DNA from: Saccharina japonica
Taxonomy: Eukaryota; Sar; Phaeophyceae; Laminariales; Laminariaceae
Length of the DNA stretch: 64,000 nt
Assembly: GCA_008828725.1 (NCBI GenBank)
Contig: MEHQ01002986.1
Span: 618,477 to 682,476, forward strand
Direction: 5' to 3'
Position 1 is the stretch's first letter. Each line of letters begins with the position of its first letter. This document shows, one piece after another, positions 11,620 through 22,900 of the stretch. The notes below the pieces were generated by a model. The model saw only the letters and a list, made by a program, of their open reading frames with translations. It made no database searches and was not told the origin of the DNA. A program made the position numbers and the translations under genes.

Positions 11620-11712
11620 GAGGATTACCCTGGGCTGGGTAATTTATCGATATTTTACCCCTATAGCCCAGTAGGTAATACCCTCACATAAGAGCAATGT
11701 CTGCCGACGGGA
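11620..11712 (+). repeat. Second copy of the tRNA-like repeat, truncated
   Basis: GGATTACCCTGGGCTGGGTA, CGATATTTTACCCCTATAG and CCCAGTAGGTAATACCCTC repeat the sequence at 11357-11430. It diverges before the B box. Confidence 0.55.
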
Positions 11713-11819
11713 CACTTATTGTGGGGGACAATAACACCACGATGTACGGAAATATAAGCACCATTTTTATTGAACATTAATGAACAAAAGTTTCTCATAC
11801 TTCGGGACAGAGTGGTAGT

Positions 11820-11905
11820 ATATAGGACTATATATTGTTAGTAAAACCAAGGGAAATATACACGTACGTAGGTTCTATCTACTATGGTCCCCCGTAATGA
11901 TACTA
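11820..11905. mobile_element. GGGGGACCATAG-family MITE, partial
   Basis: TAGGACTATATATTGTTAG and CTACTATGGTCCCCCGTAAT match, in the same order, the right half of the better preserved copies at 16970-17085 and 35389-35504. Confidence 0.5.
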
Positions 11906-12066
11906 TGAAATAGGAAAGCTGGTCCAGGCTGTGGGTTTCTTTTTCGAGAGAGGGTGCTTTTTCAACACTAAAGTTCACAAGGTAATTACTTTCAAATTTC
12001 CTACTTTCCTCTAAACATCAACCTCTGCCTTTTTTTATTAGCCTGTTTCTTATTTGGCGTCCTGGA

Positions 12067-13125
12067 CCACTGCTGTAGCGCAGCATACATACACATACGT
12101 GGAATTCTTGTGGACGGGTTTCGCGAGCGAGCTTCTTCTCGATGCCAGTCATATTGCGGGTGACTCGCTAATAGTATTGGGCTCTTAATGTGAGGAGCTC
12201 AGAGAATAAGCCAGCACCCCTAAAAGGCATTGCTCACACACACACCTACGTACATATATAGCAGGAACGTTTCGGGCTATCAATAGCGTTGCTGTATCAT
12301 ATGCCTCGGGTCGCAACATGTGGTCGCCTCGTGCTTCCTTATAGACGAGAGCCCGAGACAAGTCCCAACAACCCACAGAGGCAAGCACGAAGAGATAACC
12401 CTCGCTACATATATACTTCGTATAGTCTCTATGCCTTGGGTACACCTGTCTGTGCGGTCACCTCTCGTCTCTCTATGACCAACCTGACAGCAACGCCCCA
12501 GGTATCGACGTTTCTTAGCGGTCCTCTCCAGCGTAGGCTGTGCCCCTACCTACTACATGCAACAGTAGACTCGTGGGTAACCTCCCTGCCTTATTTTGTG
12601 GTCCTCCCTGTACGTAGATATCTCAGGGGTAAAGGTGGGCCCCGAGGTATACCCCCCCACGAGGTCACTTGTCGTCAGCAGTAGCCCTTTTGCTTCGTAC
12701 ACCCTCTACTTGGAATCATTGGGATCGGCTGAGTCGGCTTGTTGTGTATTATACGCACAGGGACGACGGCGACGACGGCGGCAAGTGGCCTGACTGACTG
12801 AGGCATTTTGGACGACTACCTCTCGCCAGCAGCTGACGCATGCTACCTTAAGGGTAGAGGTGCACCATGATTTTTATGAAGTAAGTGTGGTCACTTGAGG
12901 AGCTCTGTACCTGGCCCTTAAGCTTCTTTAGGAGGAAAAACAACACAGGCAGTAGTGCTACAGTACCTGATGAACCAATAATCCCACGGCGAGAGTAAAG
13001 CGACGATTTTGGGATCGCTCAGAAAACGTTTCAGCTAAAAAACGGTAAACCTCCACCTCGATCGTAGTACAGATCAAGGGAACGTCTACCCCTGTAATGC
13101 ACGGTGTGGCGGGTGTATAGAGGGT
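12067..13125. other. Mostly unannotated, with GACGC-family remnants
   Basis: 12834-13080 carries pieces of the GACGC family (GACGCATGCTACC, GTAGAGGTGCACCATG, GATCGCTCAGAAAACGTTTCAGC). Nothing convincing elsewhere: an open frame at 12289-12684 has no domain or splice support. Confidence 0.35.
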
Positions 13126-13222
13126 TTGACCCTTATGGGACTGGAGTTCCGTTTTAGGGACAAATTGCTTAGAATTTGAGTGGTTTTTCCCCAAAATGGG
13201 ACTGCAGTCCTAAAGGGGTTAA
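13126..13222. mobile_element. Palindromic TTAA-type miniature element, copy 4
   Basis: TTGACCCTTATGGGACTGG on the left and GGACTGCAGTCCTAAAGGGG, then TTAA, on the right. The left TTAA is mutated to TTGA. Confidence 0.65.
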
Positions 13223-14645
13223 CTCGTATCTAGTTTTCCAAGTGAGGGATGCAATGTGCATTCGTGCTGTAGAAATGACTTACTAGGTATTGCGGTTGGG
13301 GTGAACGGAACGAGATTCAACTATTAATGGCGAATTTTCAGCTGCGTGTACGTAAATTGGATTTCGTGCTTTGTACATGAGAGGGACACGATATACACGG
13401 GTGAGTAGAAACATCGTAGTATCTTGCATGATGTAATACTGACTGTATGGAATCCATGTGTATATGCTGTATGTGGTACGCCCGATCGAAGCAGCCTACA
13501 TGATATCACCTACATGGCTTGCAAATATGAGTTTGGTCGTAACCCCCCTCGATATTACCGCTGATTTTCATTATTAATGTATTATAATGATTAGTGGTAT
13601 TCGAGGAATGGTGTCAGCTTTATCATTCTCGATGAATAATGAATGCCCTGCACATTGTCGGAAGGCTAACGAAGTGACGAGTACACATTTCTCAAGCTAG
13701 TGAGAGGCTTTTAGGTGCATGTACAGTAGACCTCGTCTCCCAAGGCGCTACGTAGTATACCTACCCTTTTGCCACAGCATGCGTCCCGAGGCATGCTACT
13801 CAAGGTACGCATAGGGCTAGGGGTACCTTAATGTTTCTCAGGCTCTTGAAGCAGGTTCTCTATGGGTCAAGATGAGGAGCTGTATATGTCCCTCGCCAGG
13901 AAAACTAACCTTCTCTCTGACGTAAGTATACGTGAAGAGAGATGGTAAGCAGGCCCGCAATCAACGAAACCAACCGAAAAACACACAAAACAAAACACAA
14001 ACAGCATTCGAAAATATACTAGTATACGAAGTATTATATTGGTGGGTAGTTTAGTTGCTTATTGTAGTTGACGAAGAAAGCCCAACACTACGGCAGTACC
14101 GTATGGGGGGCGTTACGATGGAGGTATCCATGACGCGTTTTGGCTGAAACGCTTTCTGAGTGACGGTGGGAAGCGCTTTCTTGACCTTAATTTCGTCGGG
14201 GTTTCATTATTGTGTTGCATTCTTTTTCATTGTGCGAATGCACTTCTGCTTATCAGTTCATGGAATGGTTCATCGAGTACGCACATAATAAGCATTTCCC
14301 ACCCCCCCCTGCCTGGTTGGTGAAAACCCAACGTGCTCCGTGCCGGTACTGTAGGGATGCAAGGGTCTATGGTCATATGACTTCGGCCGTGCATGACATG
14401 AGTACACCCCCCCCATCCAATGTCAGTTTTCACTTAATATTTGTATGAAGCTCCCCACGTGAGGAATCCCAGAAAACCGTAGAGTGCCTCAGCCCCCCCC
14501 CCTCCTCCACTGTGTGGCATGACTCTTCGGCCAGGAGGTTGAAGCCCTCCTGCATCACTATCGTATTTAGCACGGCGGGTCCACACCATCTCTCGCCTTC
14601 GTCGGCGATTTTTATGGTGGATGGAGGGGGGGGGGGGGGGGGGGG
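13223..14645. other. Intergenic, nothing recognised
   Basis: No gene or repeat family supported. A G run (about 14627-14646) ends it. Confidence 0.4.
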
Positions 14646-14649
14646 GTGT

Positions 14650-14782
14650 ACTCATGTCGTGCACGGTCGTTGTCGTAGTTTTGTGACCCCACGGATTTGA
14701 AAAGCCGACTACACTACAACTAGCAGTAGACGGGAGGGAAAAATAAGAGCGAAGATCATAAAATGGGATGAAAAAAGCATCA
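14650..14782 (+). repeat. SINE tail fragment
   Basis: TTGTGACCCCACGGATTTGA, ACGGGAGGGAAAAATAAGAGCG split by a short spacer, and GATCATAAAATGGGATG match the 3' part of the tRNA-headed SINE described at 54346-54702. The head is missing. Confidence 0.5.
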
Positions 14783-16077
14783 AACGATACCAATAATTGT
14801 GGAATATCGTGCGATGTATGTAGGATTCGCTTATTGTTCTGTACAGAAGCTACCAGGTAAACTATACGTAATATGCATATATATGTGTTTCATACTTCGT
14901 ACAATTGTAGTCATCACGTCTATATGTGTACTTCACCACATCAGCTCGACTCGTGGGAGGCACATCAACGCTGAACGGCGTTCTGAGCAAGCCTACCACG
15001 ATCACAGACATCTCTTCCCCCCCTCCCGCCCCCAGCCCTGATGCTTGTCAAAATTTCTCGTCGCGGACATCGGCTTGAGTTCAGCGCTCTCGTCGATTAT
15101 CATCGAGTATTGCCAACCCGCGCTGCACGTGAGTCACCGTGTTGTAGCTGTTGTTGTCTACGTACGTAGACATCATCAGGCCGTTATTTCTGCATGTCGA
15201 CATCCGGCACATCCAGAGTCAGGAGCAATCGGTAGAGAGGTAGGGGTACCACGCTTTGTTTGGCGCAATGCCGTCTGAACGGTTGGGCTTCTCACCTGAG
15301 CAACAACCGGTTTTTGTGCATATGATGCTCTTACTTTACTACTACTTACTGTACTACAGCAAAAAAACACCTTCCGTTTACGGTAGGGCTACGTAGCGCA
15401 TGGAAATAGAAATATTGGTTGGGTTGCGTGAACAAACGTTCTTCGAAGTCGGAGAACAATGCGTCACCCCTAAAAGGCAATAATGCTCTACAATTGTGTG
15501 TGCTGACTATTACCCGACCTATACCTGTAGAGAGGTGTACAAGCTCTGTCGTCATTTCCGTTGAGTTTTCGTACGCGCGTGCATATATCCGTTAAAACTG
15601 CAGTCTGTTTCGAAGAGGAATTGTGCCGCCTTCGGTTTTGTTTTTCCTCTAGCAAAATAGGATGCATGCCCAGCATATAATATTATTTAGGCAACAATGC
15701 CACAGTAGGACTACCGTGCCGAGAACAGTAGCCAATGCGTTCATAGCCCTCGCTATTTCGCTGACGGTGCCACGCACTGCCTAGCGGAGCAGATACCTTG
15801 TAGATACGTACTATACAGAGAGATGAGGCTGAACTTTAAGCTAGAGAAGAGGCTATCACGGCGCGTTTGGGTGTGGCCCTGTCGACAATCTTCATAATTA
15901 TGATCACACATACCCTGGCTACTGCATCTTACCGTGTTCGTCAAAATCGGAATTAACCATCTTGCCACAATCGGTATGCCTTCCCTGCACGGCAGCGAAG
16001 GTACACACAAATAAGGTGCGTGCACACACAGGCGGTGTAGGGCAGTGCCCAGCGGAACAGACACACACACATCCAAG

Positions 16078-16210
16078 ATGAGGCACCCTCGTAGGCTATC
16101 ACGACGGCGGCGGGTATGTCCACTAGAATTCATCGCTACTACCATCATCATCATCAGGTCCCTCTCCGCTCTTCCTCTTGTCGCCGAGGGGCAACAGCAA
16201 CAACAGCAGC

Positions 16211-16284
<74 letters not shown>

Positions 16285-16935
16285 CCTAATACTCCGCCAG
16301 TACAAGTAGTAGCGAACCCCCTTGAGGCGTGCCGAGACTTCAGGGGGACCGGGGGATACTCATCATCTTCACTCTCATCATCATCATCATTCTCATCACC
16401 GTCATCAATACCACCATGGACTCTAGAAGACTGCATCGCGGTCTGGTCCCGGTTCGTCGATACGATCCCGCCGGGCCAGCAGCACCAGCGGTTACGGTTC
16501 GTGGACCTGTGGAGAGAGACCGCCGCGGAGCTGAGGCGTGCGGGTTCGCCTTGCCTCGTGAAGGCGAACCCGGGCGACGACGGTCTAGGGAGTTCCACTA
16601 TGAAGCTTTTGGCTTCGTGGGTGTTCGCGGAGGAGATGGGCTGTGATTGGGTGACGCCGGACTGGGGGAAGGAACGCGTAGCCTTGGGTGGAGGAGGAGG
16701 AGGAGGAGGAGGAGGAGGAGGAGGAGCAGGGGCAGGGGCGGGGGGGAATGAGACAGGTTCGGCGGTGGTGGTGTACTGTCACACGACGGCGACTCTGCAA
16801 GAAAAGGACTCGCTTGCTCCGTCCTCGAATGCGCAGGACACGCATCGCTGCACGGTCGTGGACTGGCTCGCGTATTTCCGGTTCGACGTTCCGTCCGTCG
16901 ACCTGCCGGAGGGGGGAGCGTTAAGATATATCCAG
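16078..16935 (+). CDS. Exon 1: signal/anchor, poly-Q, poly-G
   Basis: The first in-frame ATG is at 16078. The start MRHPRRLSRRRR is followed by a hydrophobic stretch (about residues 18-37, with IATTIIII), fitting a signal peptide or a type II signal anchor. A CAA run gives about 30 Gln (16195-16285), then a Ser-rich stretch and a coding-like block with conserved-looking Trp/Arg/Asp residues (SRFVDTIPPGQQ; GCDWVTPDWGKE). A GGA run gives a Gly tract (16690-16730), followed by CTVVDWLAYFRFDVPS. The 3' limit is uncertain: 16936 offers CAG|GCGAGC (a GC-AG type donor) and 16920 offers GTTAAG. A MITE at 16970-17085 keeps the frame open beyond the probable exon end. Confidence 0.6.
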
Positions 16936-19900
16936 GCGAGCTCGAGACCCACATACAGCACCGCAGGACACTTATCACGGGGGACCATAGTAAATAGGTC
17001 CTACCGTACTCACATATACCTATATATTTGCCTGTTTGTACTAACATTATTTGGTCCTATTTACTACCACCATAGTTCTCCGTAACAACAATAAACTCGA
17101 AAGCTGGCCCAGAAGCTGGATTGTTTTGTTGAGAAACGATATTTTGTTTTCTACACTAATTTTTAATTTTCAGCGACTCTTCGTACTTGCTCTCTTATTT
17201 TACTCTCGGTTTCAGCTTGGCTTGCCTAGTAGCCTGTTTCTTGTTTGATAGGTGTCCTGTACTGAATATAGCCTGCTGTGTCTGCTCCGTGTTCTTGTTG
17301 TCTTGGGGGTGTGGATGATTGCTTCTTGGTGAGACGACGAGGGTTGACATAAATGTGAAATCAGGTTTGAAACCATAAGAAGAGGGGAAGTGATTTTGTT
17401 AGACGCCCACAGAGGAAGGGATGAATGCCCACAACGTTCTTCTGGCGAGGTATACAGTTCGTACTGGTAGTGCATATTGCGCTCTGTCTGCTTCGTGCTG
17501 TGCTTGGGGTGGGTACGACTGTTAGGACTTGCGCTGATATGCAGTTCGTACGCGACAGACAGCAGACCATAATCTCCTATGTACTACTGGTGCTATTTTG
17601 GCACCCGGCTTTTTGTGACGCCAACGTTGGGCCTATAGTAGTAGAGTACTCTGGAAGGCTATCCTCAAGGATTTAAACCGACGTTCGTTCCTTGCTGGAC
17701 ACAAAGACATGCTTATGAAAATATGGAAACCCTAAAAATGAAACAGCGCCTAACTAAGTAAGACTGACATTCTCAATTAGAAACTCTCAAATGCTCAACA
17801 CACGCACGTATGTCGCGTACTGATGCTGCTGCTGCTGTATAATAAACGGGGGGGGGGGGGGGGCAGCACGTGCTTGGCAAGCTATTTATGACTGACTGTG
17901 TGCCTCAAAGCAGGGAGGGGGTACTGAAAAGCCTTCCTGATATTACAACGTTAGTTGCGACTGAGCCCCTCACAGGGTACTGAGAAGTGTGGATGACTAA
18001 GTCCCTTAAAGAAAGGGTTGAAAAGTGTGCACCAGGTACCTGCTATGATATCCCTTCAAAGGAGGGAGGGGCTACTAAAAAGTGTGTACCTGTGATATGA
18101 CAGCGTCTCCTATGAATAAAACAAAACGGCGAATGTATTCATACTGACTGCTCGTACGTAGCTCAAGTACTGCTGCTGCTGCTGTTGTTCTGTTAATTTG
18201 TAGAACTGTACCACGACAGGAGTGGTATATCACTTTTCGGCTATACTACTTTCTGAACGCCTGATGGCCGCCTTAACCCCTCACACCGTCGGAATGCCGT
18301 TTTCGGTTTTGCAGTACTATTTGTGATGCGCCTTACTGTACGCTCTGGCATTTTGATCGTTGAGTTGCACCTTCATTTTTGTCAAACTCAGTTTTCGACT
18401 CACTATTAGTATATAGCCCCTCAAGGGAAGATAAACTCATACAATAATCGGTAACTGGTAACCCTATACTTGATTTCCCCCGGCCCTACTGATGTACCCC
18501 CCCCCTTTACATATATGGTATCGTGTGCCTCGCATTGGCATTGATTCATGTCTTCTTGCACGACGTATACATGTACCTGATGAACAGTACAGTACTACAC
18601 GACAGATTATAATAGCCTGATAAATTAAGAATTCGAGACTGAGGTTTGGGGGAAAACACGAGAATGCGCCCTCTTCGTACTGAACATAGTGTGGAACATA
18701 CCCAGTCTTATATGAGAACTCCAGTCTGGTTAATAATAAGAGATTCGCAACATCTATCTGTCGCGTGCCGTATACATTCATTAGGTGCATTATTTCATTT
18801 TCCTTTCGACAGTGCGCAGGGCATTATCTCTCTCATTACCTTCTGTAAGTGATGCATTATTCTTAATGTAATCCAAGAACGGTTTATCGCCTGCCCCGCA
18901 GGAGAAAACTAATGAATATTTTGAATTCGTTTATAGCATGAACGCATTAATTACTCAGGTCATTATCTCTCATTTACTTCAGTGATCCATGCATTGTTAT
19001 TAAAGTACTCCGATAACTGTTTATCGTCTGCCTCGCAGGAGGAAACTACAACGAATGTTTTGAATTTATTTATAGCATTCGTTTTGTGAAGGACAGGGTA
19101 GTTACGTATGTATCGTAGACCTCGGAATCACGCATGTAAACATGGATACCTCAAACGACGGGCCTAAAGAGCCTGCCGAGTCATCAACCCCGGGTCGGAA
19201 GCGGTCCCTTCGTTTTGACGTAAAGTCGAACTCTCCCCGGGGAAGCGGCGGGGTCATCCACTGTGGGGCCCCGCATAAGCGGGGTCCCACAGGACGGAAA
19301 CCTCGAGGGTGGTGCCCTCACGCGCTCGCCCCTTGGCGCACTCCGAGACACAGACACCTAGCACCTCCTTGCTACATGATACGGAAGAAAACTGCTCGGC
19401 ACGGTCGGCCGTCAACGACCCCTGTAGGCATCAGGGATTGGGAGCTCGTCACTACGACATCATTGGCCTCGGGGGCAGGCACTAGTTTCACAGTTTATGC
19501 ATTTATTATCATTCCGCTTACCATCTGACTATATATTTGCAGCCGCTGCTCTTGTGCTCTTGTTGCAATCATACCACCCACACATATATCACATTCAATC
19601 ATACCCGAATACTTGACAAACTTGAAACCAATAATGATGCAGTCCTCCTTATGTTTTCCTTTTCCGAGATTCCTAACCGAGACGTTTCACCGATCAAATC
19701 TGAAAGTGGTGACGAATACATCCAAATTGTGTCCCCCTTTTATTAATGATTAACTTGACCGACCCACACCCTCTACGCCGCAAATATAAGCTGCTCTTGT
19801 GTGCCTCGAGGGTGGCCCACACTCACTGCTGTAACTCAAGCTAGTAAGAAACAATGTATACCAGGTACCAGGTACCAGGTATTACTTTCACTCACTCATA

Positions 19901-22900
19901 TCATATATACTCTCTTGAAACATATTTGTTTCCCCATCCCATTTATTAGCTCCACCCTTCTTCCCCTTCTCCCTCCCTAGTCGTAACTCGGATCCGGGGT
20001 CATAAGGCAGCCTCTTCTCCCCCTTTCCCACTACAGTGTGTGCGTACGTGCCATCCTTTATATGTTGCGAGATTAATCCAGCACTTTCTCCCCCCTTGTC
20101 GATTCGCTTAGAAACATATCAATTTCCTCCAGCCCTATCCCCTACACTGTGTACTCCGCACGGGCACCCCTTCCTGCTACGGCATGCTACATACATATGA
20201 AACGCGGAGTAGAGATACGAGCTCAAGCCATACAAAATATCCAGTTTCACCCACCCCTACCCTAACGGTTATTTTCATTCTCCATCCCGTTTATTATCTT
20301 CGCCCTTCCTTTCTAGTCGTAAGTCAGATCCGGGGTCACAAAGTAGGCACTTCTCCCCCTTCTCCCCACTACGTCCTACGGTTTGTGCCTTGGTATGTTA
20401 TCGCGATATTACTTGGGCCCTTTCTGACCCTGACTCCGGCCCTTACCAACCCCAACCTAGTCGAATCGGCCCGAAAGCACCCAGTATTTTACCCTACCAT
20501 CTCTGTTTCGGCTCCAAACCGCAACTCCTACGTATTACTGCCGTAGTAGCAACGACCTCCCTCACGAAGACGCCCAGCATTTTACCTTATCTAAGTTTCG
20601 GCTGCAAAGCGCAACTCCTACTGTTACAGCAACGACCTACTTCACAGCGACGCCCAGTATTTTACCCTACGATAACTATCTACATTCGTTCCGCTCCATA
20701 AAAGCAACGCCTGCTGTAGTAGTAATAACGACCTCCTGTAGAAAGGCGCCCAGCATGTTGCCCTATCTATGTTTCGGCTCCAGACCACAACTCCTACTGC
20801 AGTAGTGGCGACATCTTCCCTCACAGGGACGCCCAGCATTTTATCTATGTTTCGGTTGCAAAACGCAACTCCTACTGCTGTAACAGTATCGACTTACTGT
20901 TGTCACAACGATGCCCATCATTTGACCCTACTATCCATGTTTCGGCCCCAGGACGCAACTTCCACTGTCGCAGTAGCAACGGCCTCCTTCACTAAAACGC
21001 CTAGCAATTTCCCCCTACTGAAATAGTATCTATGTTTCGGCTCCAAAACAAAACTCCTACTGCTTGTAGTAGTCACGAACTCCTTGGCGAAAGCGCCCAA
21101 CAGTTTACCCTGCTGCTATCTATGTTTCGGCTCCGAAACGCAAACTCCTACGTTTGTAGTACTGTAGTAGCGACCTCCTCCAGAAGAACGCCCAGCATTT
21201 TACCCTGTGCACTTCGGCTCCCAAACGTGAATCCGACTGCAGCAACGACCTCCTCCACGAGTTCACCATATTCCTATAGGATTCGGCTAAATAATTGCAA
21301 TTCCTGCCCCAGTAACGACCTTTATTACAATGATGCCTTTACGCTTACCCTATATCTATGTTTCGGCTCACAAACGCCAACCCCTGCCGCAAACGACCTT
21401 CATCACAATGACGTCCAATATGTACCATATTTTGTATGTTTCGCGGACGCATGGACGCATGCTACGATAGACGTGCACCATGTTTTTTCTGAGCTCCTCA
21501 CTTAAGGAGCGTCATATCTCACCGAAAAATTATTTTGTGGATAAAATAAAAGTGCTGCCGGATGATAAATCTCATGACCGAAGTATACTCTGAAAACATA
21601 TTTCGTCACAAACGTGAAAGGCCGACGAATTTGGGTTAAGGAGCTCAATCGTAAAGAAGACGATTCAGCCAAAAAGTGCTACCTCTACCCGTAGCACGCG
21701 TCCATGCTACTACAACGGTAGAGGCGCACCATGTTGTTTCTCTGAGCTCCTTACTTGAAGAGCCCCATGCCTCACCTGAACGTGCTGTTTTTGGACGCTT
21801 GCTACGGTAGAGCTTCACCGTGTATGTTTCTGAGGGTGATGTCGCTTGAGGAGCTCTATACACCTCACCCAATCATCGATTTGCCCATGACGAAACTAAA
21901 AAAAACGTGCTACGTACCCGAGGAACAATATCATGACCAAACTATAATCTGAATACATATTGCAACACAATAATAATGAGAGTCCGACGATTAGGGGGCT
22001 AAGGGCTCCGATCGTTCAGAAAACGCGTTCAGCCAAAAAAAGGTATACCTTATACCTTTATCGTAGCACGCCTCTTTGGAGGCAAATCGAAGTGCTCGTA
22101 CCCGGCGAACAATCCCACGACCTACGTACGTTTATACTCCGAAACATGCTGCAACACCCTAAGGAAAGTCCGACGATCTTGGGTTAAGGAGCCTTTAATA
22201 GATCGTTCAGAAAACGTTCCAGCCAAAAACGTGAAACCGTGTACCGTAGCAACGGTTCGTGAGTGACCAGAGAGGTGCACACACCCATGTTTGTTTCTGA
22301 GGGCGGTCGATTGAGGAGCCCTACACTAATACTAAGTCAAAAACTGATTTTGGAGGGAACTAAAAGTGCTGCCTGATGACCAATCTCATGACCTAAGTAT
22401 AGAGGCGTGCTACGATAGAGGTATAACTTTTGGCGGAAACGTTTTCCGAATGATCAGGCTCCTTAACCCAAAATCGCCAGAGTTTCATACTTGTGTTGTA
22501 ATATTTTTCATACTATTAGTACAGTAGACTCAGGCCATGGAAGTTTTAATCGGGTAGCACTTTTATTTTCCACCAAAACCCATTTTCGGCGACGTATGGA
22601 GCTCCTCAGGTTAGGAGCTCAGAAAAATCATGGTGCACCTCTATCGTAGCATGCGTCTATAGGACGAACGATACGTAGTGCATCACAATAATTTGATTCC
22701 GACGAATTCGGGTTAAGGAGCCTCCCCGTCATTGAGAAACAAAATCAGCCAAAACGTGCTACCTCTACCGCAGCACTCGTCTATCGAAGTACCCTAACCA
22801 CCTCTACTGTATCATATTCATGTCCTCCAAACATCCCTCCGACAGCCAACGGAACGCCCGATCCACGACTTCACCCTCGCAACGTTTCGGCGCCGTTTAC

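Noticed and set aside
15753..16598. 281-codon minus-strand frame with a poly-Cys run
   Set aside because: It is the antisense of exon 1; the poly-Cys is the complement of the CAA run and the splice evidence favours the plus strand.
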